Shown here: positions 17,023 to 26,764 of the stretch, piece by piece | How the letters are laid out: the number at the start of each line of letters is the position of its first letter | How positions within the stretch are numbered: the stretch's first letter is position 1 | Assembly: GCA_023398375.1 (NCBI GenBank) | Contig: JAEWSH010000032.1 | Location: 1-64,000, forward strand | DNA: 64,000 bases | From: Bacillota bacterium | GTDB lineage: Bacteria; Bacillota; Clostridia; Lachnospirales; Lachnospiraceae | Direction: 5' to 3' | Notes under the pieces: model-generated | What the model was told of the DNA's origin: nothing | Database searches by the model: none | Seen by the model: the letters and a program-made list of their open reading frames with translations, nothing else | Program-made: the position numbers and the translations under genes

Positions 17023-19122
17023 CTATTCCTTTGTAAATTGTACCGGCTGCTCACTCGCTACAAGTTTAGATGATACTACCCCACCATCAGCATCCGTTTC
17101 GGGTGGGTTCACCGGAACAGAATACGTAGTTGTGACAATACCGGTATCTGTTGTTTTGATTCCACTAATATTAATGGCAACCGGAAATGAAGTGGTTGTT
17201 GTATTAAATAAGATAGCTCCTGTATCTGCTGCCGATAAAACAACCGTAGCGTTTCCTCCCTGATAATCTGCTGGTGCTGCCACACTGATGTTACATGAAT
17301 ACGTAGCCCCAAGACTGATTCGAAGATCCACTACCGTATCGACAGGCTGCTCCTGACCCGCTGAATAACTCTGATAACAGACTGTTCCTGCATCATATTC
17401 ACTGTTTTCTACTTCTGTAACTGTTCCGCATTTCAACCCTGATGTTTCCAACGCTGCTTTCGCTGCATCTGCTGACATTCCTCTCACCTCTGGCACCTGA
17501 ACCGTGTCAGCCTGTGCTTCCTGACTAATTACAATTGTAACAGAGCTGTCCCTTGCAACAATTTTTCCAGCCTCTGGAGACTGTGATATTACATTTCCTT
17601 CTGCGATTTCTGTAGATGTCCCTGTTTCTTTTTTTACCGTAAATCCTTCTTTTTCCAGAGAAGCAGTTGCTTCTGCCTCTGATAATCCAGACACCTCTGG
17701 CACTTTAATGCCATCCGCGCCGGCACTTACTGTCAACGTTACTTTATCATCCTTTGTGAGTGTTTTTCCTGCAGCTGCACTGCTTTTCATAACTGTATTC
17801 TTGTCATATTCTGAAGATATATCATATACAATTTCATATTGGATTCCTTTTGCATCTAAAGCTGCCTGAGCATCTGCAAGACTTTTCCCCAATACTTCAG
17901 GCATAACCATATCTCCACTGGAAGTAGTGCTCTCTTCACTGGCAGAACCGTTAGCCGGAAACAGACCAACTGCCCTTCCTGCTAAGAACAGCAGAACACA
18001 ACCAATAATAATCGCAACGATTATGGTTAATATCGTTGTTATCTTTTCCATCTTTGGGTCGTATTCATCCTCTTCATCATACTCTTCATACCGCTCCACC
18101 TTTTTGGGTTTCTTCGCCTGTGTTTTCGAAGTTACATTCTGAGCAGTATTCATATTTTTCTTGGGCACACTTTTCACATTCACTTTATCATCTAATGCAT
18201 CACGGTTATAAGATTGTCTCTTAATCTGCACCATATCATGATCAGAAATCATTTTCGTCTGTTCCTGACTGTTTAAATCCACTACTTTTACAAAATCTTC
18301 ATCAGGACTGATTAAGGACTTCTTCAGATCTGCAATCAGTTCGCCCATGGATTGATATCTGCGGTCCGGACTTTTCTGTGTGCATTTAAATACAATTTGT
18401 TCTACACTAATTGGAATCTCAGGAACAAAATCTCTTGGCGATGGCATCTCTTCCTGGATATGCTTGATTGCGATTGCTACCGTAGTTTCCCCATTAAACG
18501 GAACTCTCCCCGTAAGCATTTCAAACAATGTAATACCTAATGAATAGATATCACTCTTCTCATCACTGTATCCCCCGCGTGCCTGCTCAGGAGAGGTATA
18601 ATGAACAGACCCCATCACATTGGAAGTAATCGTATTACTGGTTGCGGCCTTGGCTATACCAAAGTCTGTTACCTTTACTTTTCCTTCCTTGGAAATAATG
18701 ATATTCTGCGGTTTAATATCACGATGAATAATGTGATTATTATGTGCTGCTTCAATTCCCATCGAAACCTGGATCGCAATGCTGATTGCTTCTTTCACTG
18801 ATAATCTGGCTTTTTTCTCAATATATTTCTTTAACGTGATACCTTCAACCAATTCCATAACAATATAGTAAATTACATTTTCTTCTCCTACATCATACAC
18901 ATTTACGATATTAGGATGCATCAGACCTGCTGCTGCCTGCGCTTCAACTCGGAATTTATACACAAAATTGGTGTTTTCACTAAATTCCTGTTTTAATACT
19001 TTCACTGCAACGCATCTATTCAATTTGTGGTCTTTTGCTTTATATACATCAGACATGCCGCCAGTTCCTATTTTCTCTAATATTTCATAGCGGTCACCTA
19101 TCAGCATTCCTATTTTAATCAT
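17023..19122 (-). CDS. prkC: PASTA domain Ser/Thr protein kinase PrkC
   Basis: This membrane kinase senses peptidoglycan fragments or lipid II and phosphorylates wall, division and translation targets. It is 699 aa. The kinase domain is at about 12-270, with Lys41, HRDIKPQN (Asp135) and DFG (153-155). A Lys- and Glu-rich juxtamembrane stretch follows. One membrane segment lies at 361-381. Three PASTA repeats lie at about 405-610, with a further extracellular domain at the C-terminus. Its phosphatase stp overlaps it by 4 bp (ATGA), the standard kinase-phosphatase pairing. Confidence 0.96.
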   Translation of the reverse strand: MIKIGMLIGDRYEILEKIGTGGMSDVYKAKDHKLNRCVAVKVLKQEFSENTNFVYKFRVEAQAAAGLMHPNIVNVYDVGEENVIYYIVMELVEGITLKKYIEKKARLSVKEAISIAIQVSMGIEAAHNNHIIHRDIKPQNIIISKEGKVKVTDFGIAKAATSNTITSNVMGSVHYTSPEQARGGYSDEKSDIYSLGITLFEMLTGRVPFNGETTVAIAIKHIQEEMPSPRDFVPEIPISVEQIVFKCTQKSPDRRYQSMGELIADLKKSLISPDEDFVKVVDLNSQEQTKMISDHDMVQIKRQSYNRDALDDKVNVKSVPKKNMNTAQNVTSKTQAKKPKKVERYEEYDEEDEYDPKMEKITTILTIIVAIIIGCVLLFLAGRAVGLFPANGSASEESTTSSGDMVMPEVLGKSLADAQAALDAKGIQYEIVYDISSEYDKNTVMKSSAAAGKTLTKDDKVTLTVSAGADGIKVPEVSGLSEAEATASLEKEGFTVKKETGTSTEIAEGNVISQSPEAGKIVARDSSVTIVISQEAQADTVQVPEVRGMSADAAKAALETSGLKCGTVTEVENSEYDAGTVCYQSYSAGQEQPVDTVVDLRISLGATYSCNISVAAPADYQGGNATVVLSAADTGAILFNTTTTSFPVAINISGIKTTDTGIVTTTYSVPVNPPETDADGGVVSSKLVASEQPVQFTKE

Positions 19123-19862
19123 AGTTTCACCTCATCTATACACGGTTCAATAATTATTACGGCAATGTTGTCTTTACCACCATTATTATTAGCGGCTTTT
19201 ATTAATTCTTCTGCCTTTTCAACGATATCGCTTTGTGCATTCAGAATCATATAGATTTCTTCATCTTCAAGCATATTGCTCAGACCATCCGAACACATTA
19301 GAACAATATCATTTGGTTCTAACATAACATCGAAAAAGTCAACTTCAATAGTATCCTGTGCTCCTATGGCTCTTGTGATAATATTTTTATCCGGATGATT
19401 TCTTGCAGCTGCTTTGTCAAGTCCGCCCATGCGAACCATCTCTTCTACAAGTGAATGATCTCTCGTAATTTGTATAATCTCACGATTTACAATATATAAT
19501 CTGCTGTCTCCAACATTTGCTACACGCAGAAGATTTCCTTCACAGGTCGCAACCACAACTGTCGTTCCCATTCCTTCCAGTCTCTCATCTGCGCTTGCTG
19601 CGCTTCGAATATTTTCATTTGCTTTTTCTATCGCATATTTTATTATTTTAATCGGATTTTTTTCTTCTGAATTTTCTACTTCTTTTACAATCGTTTCAAC
19701 TGTATAACGTGATGCATAATCGCCTGCTTTATGCCCGCCCATTCCATCCGCAACGATAAAAATATTGGGCAGGTTTCCTAACGCCTCTTCTGATGTAAAA
19801 ACAATATCCTGATTCAATTGTCTTTTTTTTCCAATATCAGTTAGCGAAAATGTCCTTAACAT
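19119..19862 (-). CDS. stp: PP2C-family Ser/Thr phosphatase Stp/PrpC
   Basis: This metal-dependent phosphatase reverses PrkC phosphorylation. It is 247 aa from ATG 19862. That start gives the family N-terminus (TFSLTDIGKKRQLNQD) and has GGAGG ten bases upstream inside the end of rlmN. An in-frame GTG 18 bases earlier would overlap rlmN. Metal-binding motifs are VADGMGGHKAGDYAS and, later, CSDGLSNML and DNIAVIII. It lies 2 bp after rlmN and overlaps prkC by 4 bp. Confidence 0.95.
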   Translation of the reverse strand: MLRTFSLTDIGKKRQLNQDIVFTSEEALGNLPNIFIVADGMGGHKAGDYASRYTVETIVKEVENSEEKNPIKIIKYAIEKANENIRSAASADERLEGMGTTVVVATCEGNLLRVANVGDSRLYIVNREIIQITRDHSLVEEMVRMGGLDKAAARNHPDKNIITRAIGAQDTIEVDFFDVMLEPNDIVLMCSDGLSNMLEDEEIYMILNAQSDIVEKAEELIKAANNNGGKDNIAVIIIEPCIDEVKL

Positions 19863-19864
19863 CG

Positions 19865-20908
19865 TCAGTCTGCCTCCCACTTTTCTTTCTTATGTCTACG
19901 TCTTAATTGTCCGCATGCGCCATCAATATCCCGACCCATTTCCCTTCTAATAGTAACATTTATTTTGTTTTTTTCAAGTTTATTTTTAAACTCCTGCACT
20001 TCCTGCCTGCCAGATTCCACGAAATCACGCTCTTCAATTGGATTTACCGGAATCAAATTCACATGACAATTTAAGGGTTTCACAAGAGCAATTAATTGTT
20101 CTGCATCTTCTTTTGTATCATTTACGCCGCCCACCAGACTGTATTCGAATGAAAGCCTTCTTCCAGTCTTTTCAAAATAGTATGCGCATGTCTCCATTAA
20201 TTCATCCAAGCGATACTTGTTCGCTATCGGCATCAGTTTTTTTCTCTTTTCATCTGTTGCGGCATGCAAAGATAATGCTAACGTTATTTGTAATTTTTCA
20301 TCTGCCAGCTGCCGCATTCTCGGAACAATTCCGCAGGTTGATACCGTCAGATTCCGCTGGCTGATATGTAAGCCAAACTCATCAGTTAATAGTTCAATGA
20401 ATTTTAATAAGTTATCATAATTGTCCAATGGTTCACCGGTTCCCATAACAACCACATTAGAAACTCTCTCATCTGTAAGTCTTGTAATTTCATAGACCTG
20501 ATCGAGCATCTCTGATGGCAGAAGAGATCTTTCCAGTCCATCCAGGGTGGATGCACAAAAACGGCATCCCATACGGCACCCTACCTGGGAAGAAATACAG
20601 ACAGAGTTTCCAAATTTGTACTTCATCCACACACTTTCCACAACATTTCCATCTGCTAACTCAAATAAAAATTTCTTTGTACCATCCAATGCAGATTCTT
20701 GTACTTTGGTTGCCGCCAATGCTGTATACTGATATTTTTCCTTGCACCTTTCCCGCAATTGTTTTGGCAGATTTGTCATCTCATCAAAACTTCTTGCCAG
20801 CTTTACGTGCATCCATTCATATAGCTGCTTTGCTCGAAAAGGTTTTTCACCATTATTTTTTACTTCTTCCTCTAATTCTATGAGATTCAAAGATTTAATA
20901 TCAATCAC
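19865..20908 (-). CDS. rlmN: Dual-specificity RNA methyltransferase RlmN
   Basis: This radical SAM enzyme methylates C2 of A2503 in 23S rRNA and of A37 in some tRNAs. It is 347 aa. The cluster motif is C111-x3-C115-x2-C118 (GCRMGCRFCAST). GTGEPLDNYDN follows, as does the late GACGQLRR segment with the second conserved cysteine. The start is GTG 20908 with a GAGG ten bases upstream. It lies 6 bp after rsmB. Confidence 0.96.
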   Translation of the reverse strand: MIDIKSLNLIELEEEVKNNGEKPFRAKQLYEWMHVKLARSFDEMTNLPKQLRERCKEKYQYTALAATKVQESALDGTKKFLFELADGNVVESVWMKYKFGNSVCISSQVGCRMGCRFCASTLDGLERSLLPSEMLDQVYEITRLTDERVSNVVVMGTGEPLDNYDNLLKFIELLTDEFGLHISQRNLTVSTCGIVPRMRQLADEKLQITLALSLHAATDEKRKKLMPIANKYRLDELMETCAYYFEKTGRRLSFEYSLVGGVNDTKEDAEQLIALVKPLNCHVNLIPVNPIEERDFVESGRQEVQEFKNKLEKNKINVTIRREMGRDIDGACGQLRRRHKKEKWEAD

Positions 20909-20914
20909 GAACGC

Positions 20915-22309
20915 TTAGCCTCTCTTTTTCTTCATTCTTGCAATAAAGAATCCATCTGCATCATGAATGCCCGGTAATATTTGTAAATACCCCTTCGCTG
21001 TTGTATCGCTTTGTAGTAATTTGGGCAAATAGAAATCCAGGCTTTCCATTTCATAAGGATACTTTTCGACAAACCACTTTACCATCTCTTCATTTTCCGC
21101 ACGATTAACAGTACATGTACTATAGATCAGAATTCCGCCCGGTTTTACATAGTTTTGGACAACATCCAGAATCGATCGTTGTAATGATGTTATCTGCGTA
21201 AGAGTTGTTTCCAAAACCCTATATTTAATATCACGTTTTTTTCCTATTACGCCAAGTCCGGAACACGGTAGATCTGCAAACACAATATCTGCCGTCTGCG
21301 CTTTTTCTTCCTGGTAGATCAATGCATCCGCTTCCAGCGCTGCTATATTGGTATATTGCATACGTTCTATATTCTGTCTGATCAGATTCACCCTATAATC
21401 TGTAATGTCCCTGGCCTCTACATGTCCTGTTCCATTTAGTTTACAGGCTGCATGCAACGCCTTACCTCCTGGTGCCGCACATACATCGATAATCAAATCT
21501 CCCTTTTTAATTCCTGCTATTTCTGATACAAGCATGGAGCTGATGTCCTGAACAGTAATCATACCTTTCTGAAATCCGGGTAGATTCAAAGTTCCCTCCA
21601 TGTGTTCCAGTTGATATGCATAGGGAAGATAGGGGTGTTCTTGGATGGTAATCCCCCTGTTTCGGACTGCTTCTAATAATTTCAGTTTCTCTTGTTCCCG
21701 TAAGTTCTCATCAATTCTTACAGTTACAAGATGTTCCTTTAGTAACCCCTGCAGAATCTGTTCTACTGTTTGCTCATCATATTCCTGTAACCATTTTTTT
21801 ACAATCCACTCTGGCATAGAATATTGTATGGAAAGATACAGTCCGATATCGTTCTCCCTTTTTGGATAGCTGATGGCATTTTTTTGTCTGGAAATAGTTC
21901 TGAGCACTCCATTCACAAATCCTTTTAATTGATGAAATTTCTTTTTTTCTGCAAGCTTTACAGCTTCGTTACATGCCGCAGAATCCGGTACTGCATCCAT
22001 AAACAGAATCTGATAGACACTCATACGGAGAATGTTCCGAATCACTGGTTTCATCTTGTTTACTTTAATCTTGGAAAATTCATTCAGTATATAATCGATT
22101 TGTATCATCCGTTCCAAAGTGCCTTCACAGATTCTTTTCATAAAGGACTTATCTTCAGGTCGTAAATAATTATATTTATCCAGTACATTCCGGATGACCA
22201 AATGACTATATTCTTTTCCCGAAGTTATTTCTAACAGCATCTCAAGTATTAACTCCCTTGTATTAACACTTGCCTTTTCTATTTTCTTCCTACCGTTCGG
22301 ATTACCCAC
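20915..22309 (-). CDS. rsmB: 16S rRNA (cytosine-967-C5)-methyltransferase RsmB
   Basis: This SAM-dependent methyltransferase modifies C967 of 16S rRNA. It is 464 aa with an N-terminal NusB-like RNA-binding domain at about 12-140. A Rossmann methyltransferase domain follows, with DVCAAPGGKALHAA, the substrate-activating DLPCSGLG, and the catalytic YSTCTVNRAENE. The start is GTG 22309, five bases after AGGAG. It follows the Zn-peptidase by 21 bp and precedes rlmN by 6 bp. Confidence 0.95.
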   Translation of the reverse strand: MGNPNGRKKIEKASVNTRELILEMLLEITSGKEYSHLVIRNVLDKYNYLRPEDKSFMKRICEGTLERMIQIDYILNEFSKIKVNKMKPVIRNILRMSVYQILFMDAVPDSAACNEAVKLAEKKKFHQLKGFVNGVLRTISRQKNAISYPKRENDIGLYLSIQYSMPEWIVKKWLQEYDEQTVEQILQGLLKEHLVTVRIDENLREQEKLKLLEAVRNRGITIQEHPYLPYAYQLEHMEGTLNLPGFQKGMITVQDISSMLVSEIAGIKKGDLIIDVCAAPGGKALHAACKLNGTGHVEARDITDYRVNLIRQNIERMQYTNIAALEADALIYQEEKAQTADIVFADLPCSGLGVIGKKRDIKYRVLETTLTQITSLQRSILDVVQNYVKPGGILIYSTCTVNRAENEEMVKWFVEKYPYEMESLDFYLPKLLQSDTTAKGYLQILPGIHDADGFFIARMKKKRG

Positions 22310-22330
22310 GTTTGCTCCTATCTGTCTACG

Positions 22331-23047
22331 TTAATCACGGTTATTTCTTCCGCCGCCAAATATCAATAGTAATCTTAGCAATTGTAATACGGAAGCTGCT
22401 GCAGCAGCGACATATGTTAAAGCTGCCGCACCAAGTACTTTCCTGCAGTCACTTACTTCTCTTCCTGCCAGAATACCCTGCTGATCCAACAATCTGACTG
22501 CCCGGCTGGAAGCATTTAATTCTACCGGTAAAGTCACAATCTGAAATGCTACCGCTAATGCAAATACCCATATCCCAATTTGAATCAGTGTATAATTATA
22601 GCTGAAGATAACACCCAGGATAACAAGAGGGAGTCCTAATTTAGAACCAATATTCGCTACCGGCACCAAAGCCGAACGAAGCTGTAACGGAAGATATCCT
22701 TCCTTATGCTGAATTGCGTGTCCGCATTCATGTGCCGCTACACCTACAGCTGCCACTGAATTTGACCCATATGTCGCGTCCGACAGTCTCAATACCTTAT
22801 TTCTTGGATCATAATGATCATTCAGATTTCCGCTGATATGCTCTATTCTGACATCTGTGATACCTGCGTAATACAATAGTCTTTGCGCTGCCTCTGCCCC
22901 TGTCATTCCTGTCATGCTTCTTACTCTTGCGTATTTATTAAAAGTTGAATTCACCTTTGCAGATGCCGCAATTGATAATACCGCACCAATTACTACTAAA
23001 ATATAAGTCCAATCCATATAAAAACCATAACCATAATAAGGATACAT
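22331..23047 (-). CDS. Membrane zinc metallopeptidase (YugP-type)
   Basis: This is an integral membrane protein of 238 aa with an N-terminal membrane segment, the zinc motif HECGH (within VAAHECGHAIQH), and further hydrophobic segments. It matches the conserved YugP-like membrane metallopeptidases found between fmt and rsmB in many Clostridia. The substrate is unknown. The N-terminus begins with a tyrosine-rich MYPYYGYGFYMDW. AGGAGG lies six bases upstream of the ATG. Confidence 0.9.
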   Translation of the reverse strand: MYPYYGYGFYMDWTYILVVIGAVLSIAASAKVNSTFNKYARVRSMTGMTGAEAAQRLLYYAGITDVRIEHISGNLNDHYDPRNKVLRLSDATYGSNSVAAVGVAAHECGHAIQHKEGYLPLQLRSALVPVANIGSKLGLPLVILGVIFSYNYTLIQIGIWVFALAVAFQIVTLPVELNASSRAVRLLDQQGILAGREVSDCRKVLGAAALTYVAAAAASVLQLLRLLLIFGGGRNNRD

Positions 23048-23058
23048 AATAACACCTC

Positions 23059-23997
23059 CTATTCCTTTTCACCTAATCTGTATCCAATTGTTATTTGATT
23101 TCCCAATAAGAAATCATGTACGCGCATTCTCTTTTTTCCTTCCAGTTGTACATCCAATACTTTAAGCTGTCCGTCTCCTGTGTTTACTGTAAAGGAATCT
23201 TTTGTAATATCTGTAATGACTCCGACAGGTTCTTTCGTTTCCTGAAAGACCACTTCTGCTTTCCATATTTTTAACGTTTTTCCGTTCAAATATGTAAATG
23301 CACTTGGCCAGGAATTCAGACCTCTGATTAATCTTTCGATAGATACTGCCGTAGTGCTCCAATCAATATGCCCCAACGATTTGGTTAACATCTTAGCATA
23401 GCAGGAATCTTCTTCTGATTGTTTTACGGGCGTCACTTCACCTGCCTCGATCCTCGGCAGTGCTTCAACGATCAGCTCTGCGCCTGCCTGCATCAGCTTG
23501 TCATGAAGACTTTCTCCTGTCTCTGACTTAGCAATCGGAACGACTTTCTTTATCAGCATATCACCGTTGTCAATTCCCACATCCATCTGCATGATCGTAA
23601 CACCAGTTTCTTGTTCACCGTCAATAATTGCCCATTGTATCGGGGCAGCTCCACGATATTTTGGAAGCAGGGACGCATGAATATTAACACAGCCAAAACG
23701 TGGCATTTCCAGAATTTCTTTGCTTAATATCTGTCCGAATGCTGCTACCACAAAAATATCTGCCTGATATGCCCGAAGCGTTTCTACCGCTTCCTCTGTT
23801 TTTACCTTAACCGGCTGGAATACCGGTATATTAGCTGCGACCGCACATTGCTTTACCGGTGTAAATTGCATTTCTTTCCCACGCCCTTTTGGCTTGTCCG
23901 GCTGTGTTACGACTGCTGCGATTTCATGCCCTGCATCTATTATTGCTTGCAACGCACCGACTGCAAAATCAGGTGTACCCATAAACACAATCTTCAT
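23059..23997 (-). CDS. fmt: Methionyl-tRNA formyltransferase
   Basis: It formylates Met-tRNAfMet using 10-formyl-THF so that translation can initiate. It is 312 aa from ATG 23997. That start gives the family N-terminus MKIVFMGTPDFAV, begins 1 bp after the def stop, and has GAGGA eight bases upstream. An earlier in-frame start at 24018 would overlap def. Motifs include HASLLPKYRGAAPIQWAI and GVTIMQMD. def and fmt are paired, as usual: one adds the formyl group and the other removes it. Confidence 0.97.
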   Translation of the reverse strand: MKIVFMGTPDFAVGALQAIIDAGHEIAAVVTQPDKPKGRGKEMQFTPVKQCAVAANIPVFQPVKVKTEEAVETLRAYQADIFVVAAFGQILSKEILEMPRFGCVNIHASLLPKYRGAAPIQWAIIDGEQETGVTIMQMDVGIDNGDMLIKKVVPIAKSETGESLHDKLMQAGAELIVEALPRIEAGEVTPVKQSEEDSCYAKMLTKSLGHIDWSTTAVSIERLIRGLNSWPSAFTYLNGKTLKIWKAEVVFQETKEPVGVITDITKDSFTVNTGDGQLKVLDVQLEGKKRMRVHDFLLGNQITIGYRLGEKE

Positions 23998-23998
23998 T

Positions 23999-24478
23999 TT
24001 ACTCTTCCTCATCTTCATCTTTGAGATCCATTAGTTCACCTTCCACTTTTTCTATATAAAGGTGCCCGTCTAAATGTTCTATTTCATGGCAGATAGCTCT
24101 CGCCAGCAGTTCTGTCCCTTCTAATTCGTATGATTTCATATTTTCATCTAATGCGACCGCTTTTACATAATTCGGTCTTGTTACAATGCCAGTCTTGCCC
24201 GGCACGCTTAAACATCCTTCATTACCTGTCTGTTCTCCGCTCGTTTCAACGATACGCGGATTGATCAATACATGTGGATCATCACCCGTCGTATCAATCA
24301 CAACAATTCTCTTCAATACCCCAACCTGGGACGCCGCAAGTCCCACACCAAATGATTCATACATGGTATCAAACATATCCATGATTAATTCCTGAATTCG
24401 GGGCGTCATCTCCTTTACTTCCTTGCATGTCTTCGTTAATACTTCGTCTCCTATTTCTCTAATATTGCGAATTGCCAT
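23999..24478 (-). CDS. def: Peptide deformylase
   Basis: This metalloenzyme removes the N-formyl group from nascent proteins. It is 159 aa. All three family motifs are present: GVGLAASQVG (44-53), EGCLSVPG with metal ligand Cys89, and HEIEHLDG with His131, catalytic Glu132 and His135. AGGAG lies upstream of the ATG. An acidic tail (DLKDEDEEE) ends the protein. It lies between priA and fmt. Confidence 0.98.
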   Translation of the reverse strand: MAIRNIREIGDEVLTKTCKEVKEMTPRIQELIMDMFDTMYESFGVGLAASQVGVLKRIVVIDTTGDDPHVLINPRIVETSGEQTGNEGCLSVPGKTGIVTRPNYVKAVALDENMKSYELEGTELLARAICHEIEHLDGHLYIEKVEGELMDLKDEDEEE

Positions 24479-24505
24479 TGTTATCTCTCCTTTGCGTACC
24501 TTTCT

Positions 24506-26734
24506 TTAATAGCTGCTGAGCGGATTAAAATCAAATTGCACCGATTCTGTCTTTAACTCCAGCTTTTCCACGTAAGCTTCTACTCCATTCTTTATTCTTA
24601 TCAATTGTTCATAATCTTTGTTCTTTATATATAGAACAGTACGATAAATATCATGAATTCTACCTATTGTTGCAGCAGTCGGTCCTATCACCTGAAACTC
24701 ATGTTCTTGTATCTGAATTCTATTTGCAATTTCCTGTGCAAGCATTCTCCCTTTTTCTTCGACTTCAGAAGAAACAAGTATTACCATCATCTGTGCTGCC
24801 GGCGGATATTGCAGCATCTGCCTATATAGTATTTCCTCTTCATAGAATCCTTTATAATCCTGATTAGCAGCATATATTACACTATAATGTTCCGGCTGAT
24901 AAGTCTGAATAACAGCTTCGCCAGGCACTGTGCCTCTTCCTGCCCTTCCCACAGCCTGTGTTAACAATTGAAAAGTTCTCTCCCCAGCTCTATAGTCATT
25001 AGCATGTAAGGATAAATCCGCTGCCAGAACCCCGACCAGCGTTACATTCGGAAAATCATGTCCTTTTACGATCATCTGTGTGCCAACAAGAATATCCGCT
25101 TCCCGATTTGAAAATGCAGACAATATCGCATCGTAACTATCTTTGCTTTTCGTTGTATCCGCATCCATACGTAACACAGAAGCCTCAGGAAATTTATTAT
25201 GAAGTGCTTCTACAATCTGTTGCGTGCCTGCCTTAAATCCTGTAATAAAAGGGGATCCACAAGTTGGACATTTTTGAACCATCGATTCTTCATGACCACA
25301 ATAGTGGCAAACTAATTTTCCATTTTTATGTTCTGACAATGCCACATCACAATGCGGACATTTCATAACATGTCCGCAGGATCTGCAAGATATGAAACCT
25401 GCATACCCTCTTCTATTTAAAAACAAAATGATCTGCTGCTTTCTTTCTAACCTCTCTGCAATCATTTCCTGTAATTTTCTGCTGAAAATGGAGCGATTGC
25501 CAAGTTTTAGTTCTTCTCTCAAATCCACTATATATACTTGCGGCAAATCACCTCCGGTAAGTCTTTCTGTCAATTCATACAGTTTGCACTGCCCACTTTT
25601 TGCCATATAATATGCTTCCAGAGAAGGGGTTGCGGAACCAAGCACGACACCTGCCCCATGCATTGACGCAATTTTTATTGCAACTTCACGTGCATGATAT
25701 TTTGGCATTGTTTCACTTTTATAACTATTTTCATGCTCTTCATCAATGATGATAAGCCCGAGATTCAGAAAGGGTGTAAACAAAGCCGATCTTGGACCAA
25801 TCATAATATCGATTACACCGTTTCTGGCTTTTTCAAATTGATCATATCGTTCACCAGGTGACAATTTGGAATTTATTACTGATACTCTGTCCTTAAATCT
25901 TTTATAGAAACGAAGTAAAGTCTGATAAGTGAGTGCTATCTCCGGAATCAATACAATTGCCTGCTTTCCAAGTGCAATATTCCCTGCGATCAGTTCCATA
26001 TAAACTTCTGTTTTCCCGCTTCCTGTAATCCCATGTATCAGATACGTGCCTAATTTCTGTACTTTTGCATCTCTCATGATATCCGTAACGATAGCTTTTT
26101 GTTTTTCACTTAATTGTTTTGCTTCTTCTGCAACTTCCTTACATTTAACCGGATTACGGTAACTGTTTTCTATTGTTATTCTAAGAATTCCAGTTTTTTC
26201 TAACGCCTGTATCGTTTTGAGTGGAACGTTTAATTTACCGGTCACCAATTCTTGTGGCAACTGTCTTTCAGTTATTAACTGCTCCATCAATCTTTGTCTC
26301 GCGACCTGATGTTTCTTTCTATAAAACGAAAGTTTTTCCAGTGCTTCTTCCTCTGATAATAAAAGCGTAATTGATTTTTTTTCTATTGGTCTATACTTTT
26401 GTTTCACTGGTAAAACTGTTTTCAATGCTGCAATCATGGTTGAACCATATCGCTCTTTCATCCACAGGGCCAGCCGAATCAATTCCGATTCTACCGACAT
26501 GCGGTTACTCTGTATGCCTAAGATATCTTTTAACCGATTTTCATCAAAAGAGGCTTCATCTGTAATCTCTATTACATATCCGCTTCTGTTATAATTCCCC
26601 TTTCCAAACGGAATCATAACTTCCATTCCTGCTTCCAGTTGTCCTCGTAAGTTTTGAGGAATTCGATATTGAAATGGCCTGTCTACTTTTTCATGAGATA
26701 TATCAACAATGATATTCGCAAATTTTCCTTCCAC
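24506..26734 (-). CDS. priA: Primosomal protein N' (replication restart helicase PriA)
   Basis: This superfamily 2 DNA helicase reloads the replisome at stalled forks. It is 742 aa. An N-terminal DNA-binding domain precedes the helicase core with GITGSGKTEVY (Walker A), DEEH (Walker B) and GSATPSLEAY. A zinc module follows with paired CxxC units (CRSC, CPHC, CHYC, CPTC), then the second helicase lobe with QAVGRAGRG. The start is GTG 26734 with GAGGAGA upstream. It lies 30 bp after murE. Confidence 0.97.
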   Translation of the reverse strand: MEGKFANIIVDISHEKVDRPFQYRIPQNLRGQLEAGMEVMIPFGKGNYNRSGYVIEITDEASFDENRLKDILGIQSNRMSVESELIRLALWMKERYGSTMIAALKTVLPVKQKYRPIEKKSITLLLSEEEALEKLSFYRKKHQVARQRLMEQLITERQLPQELVTGKLNVPLKTIQALEKTGILRITIENSYRNPVKCKEVAEEAKQLSEKQKAIVTDIMRDAKVQKLGTYLIHGITGSGKTEVYMELIAGNIALGKQAIVLIPEIALTYQTLLRFYKRFKDRVSVINSKLSPGERYDQFEKARNGVIDIMIGPRSALFTPFLNLGLIIIDEEHENSYKSETMPKYHAREVAIKIASMHGAGVVLGSATPSLEAYYMAKSGQCKLYELTERLTGGDLPQVYIVDLREELKLGNRSIFSRKLQEMIAERLERKQQIILFLNRRGYAGFISCRSCGHVMKCPHCDVALSEHKNGKLVCHYCGHEESMVQKCPTCGSPFITGFKAGTQQIVEALHNKFPEASVLRMDADTTKSKDSYDAILSAFSNREADILVGTQMIVKGHDFPNVTLVGVLAADLSLHANDYRAGERTFQLLTQAVGRAGRGTVPGEAVIQTYQPEHYSVIYAANQDYKGFYEEEILYRQMLQYPPAAQMMVILVSSEVEEKGRMLAQEIANRIQIQEHEFQVIGPTAATIGRIHDIYRTVLYIKNKDYEQLIRIKNGVEAYVEKLELKTESVQFDFNPLSSY

Positions 26735-26764
26735 TTCTTCTCCTCTGTCTGTTATTCATCCTAC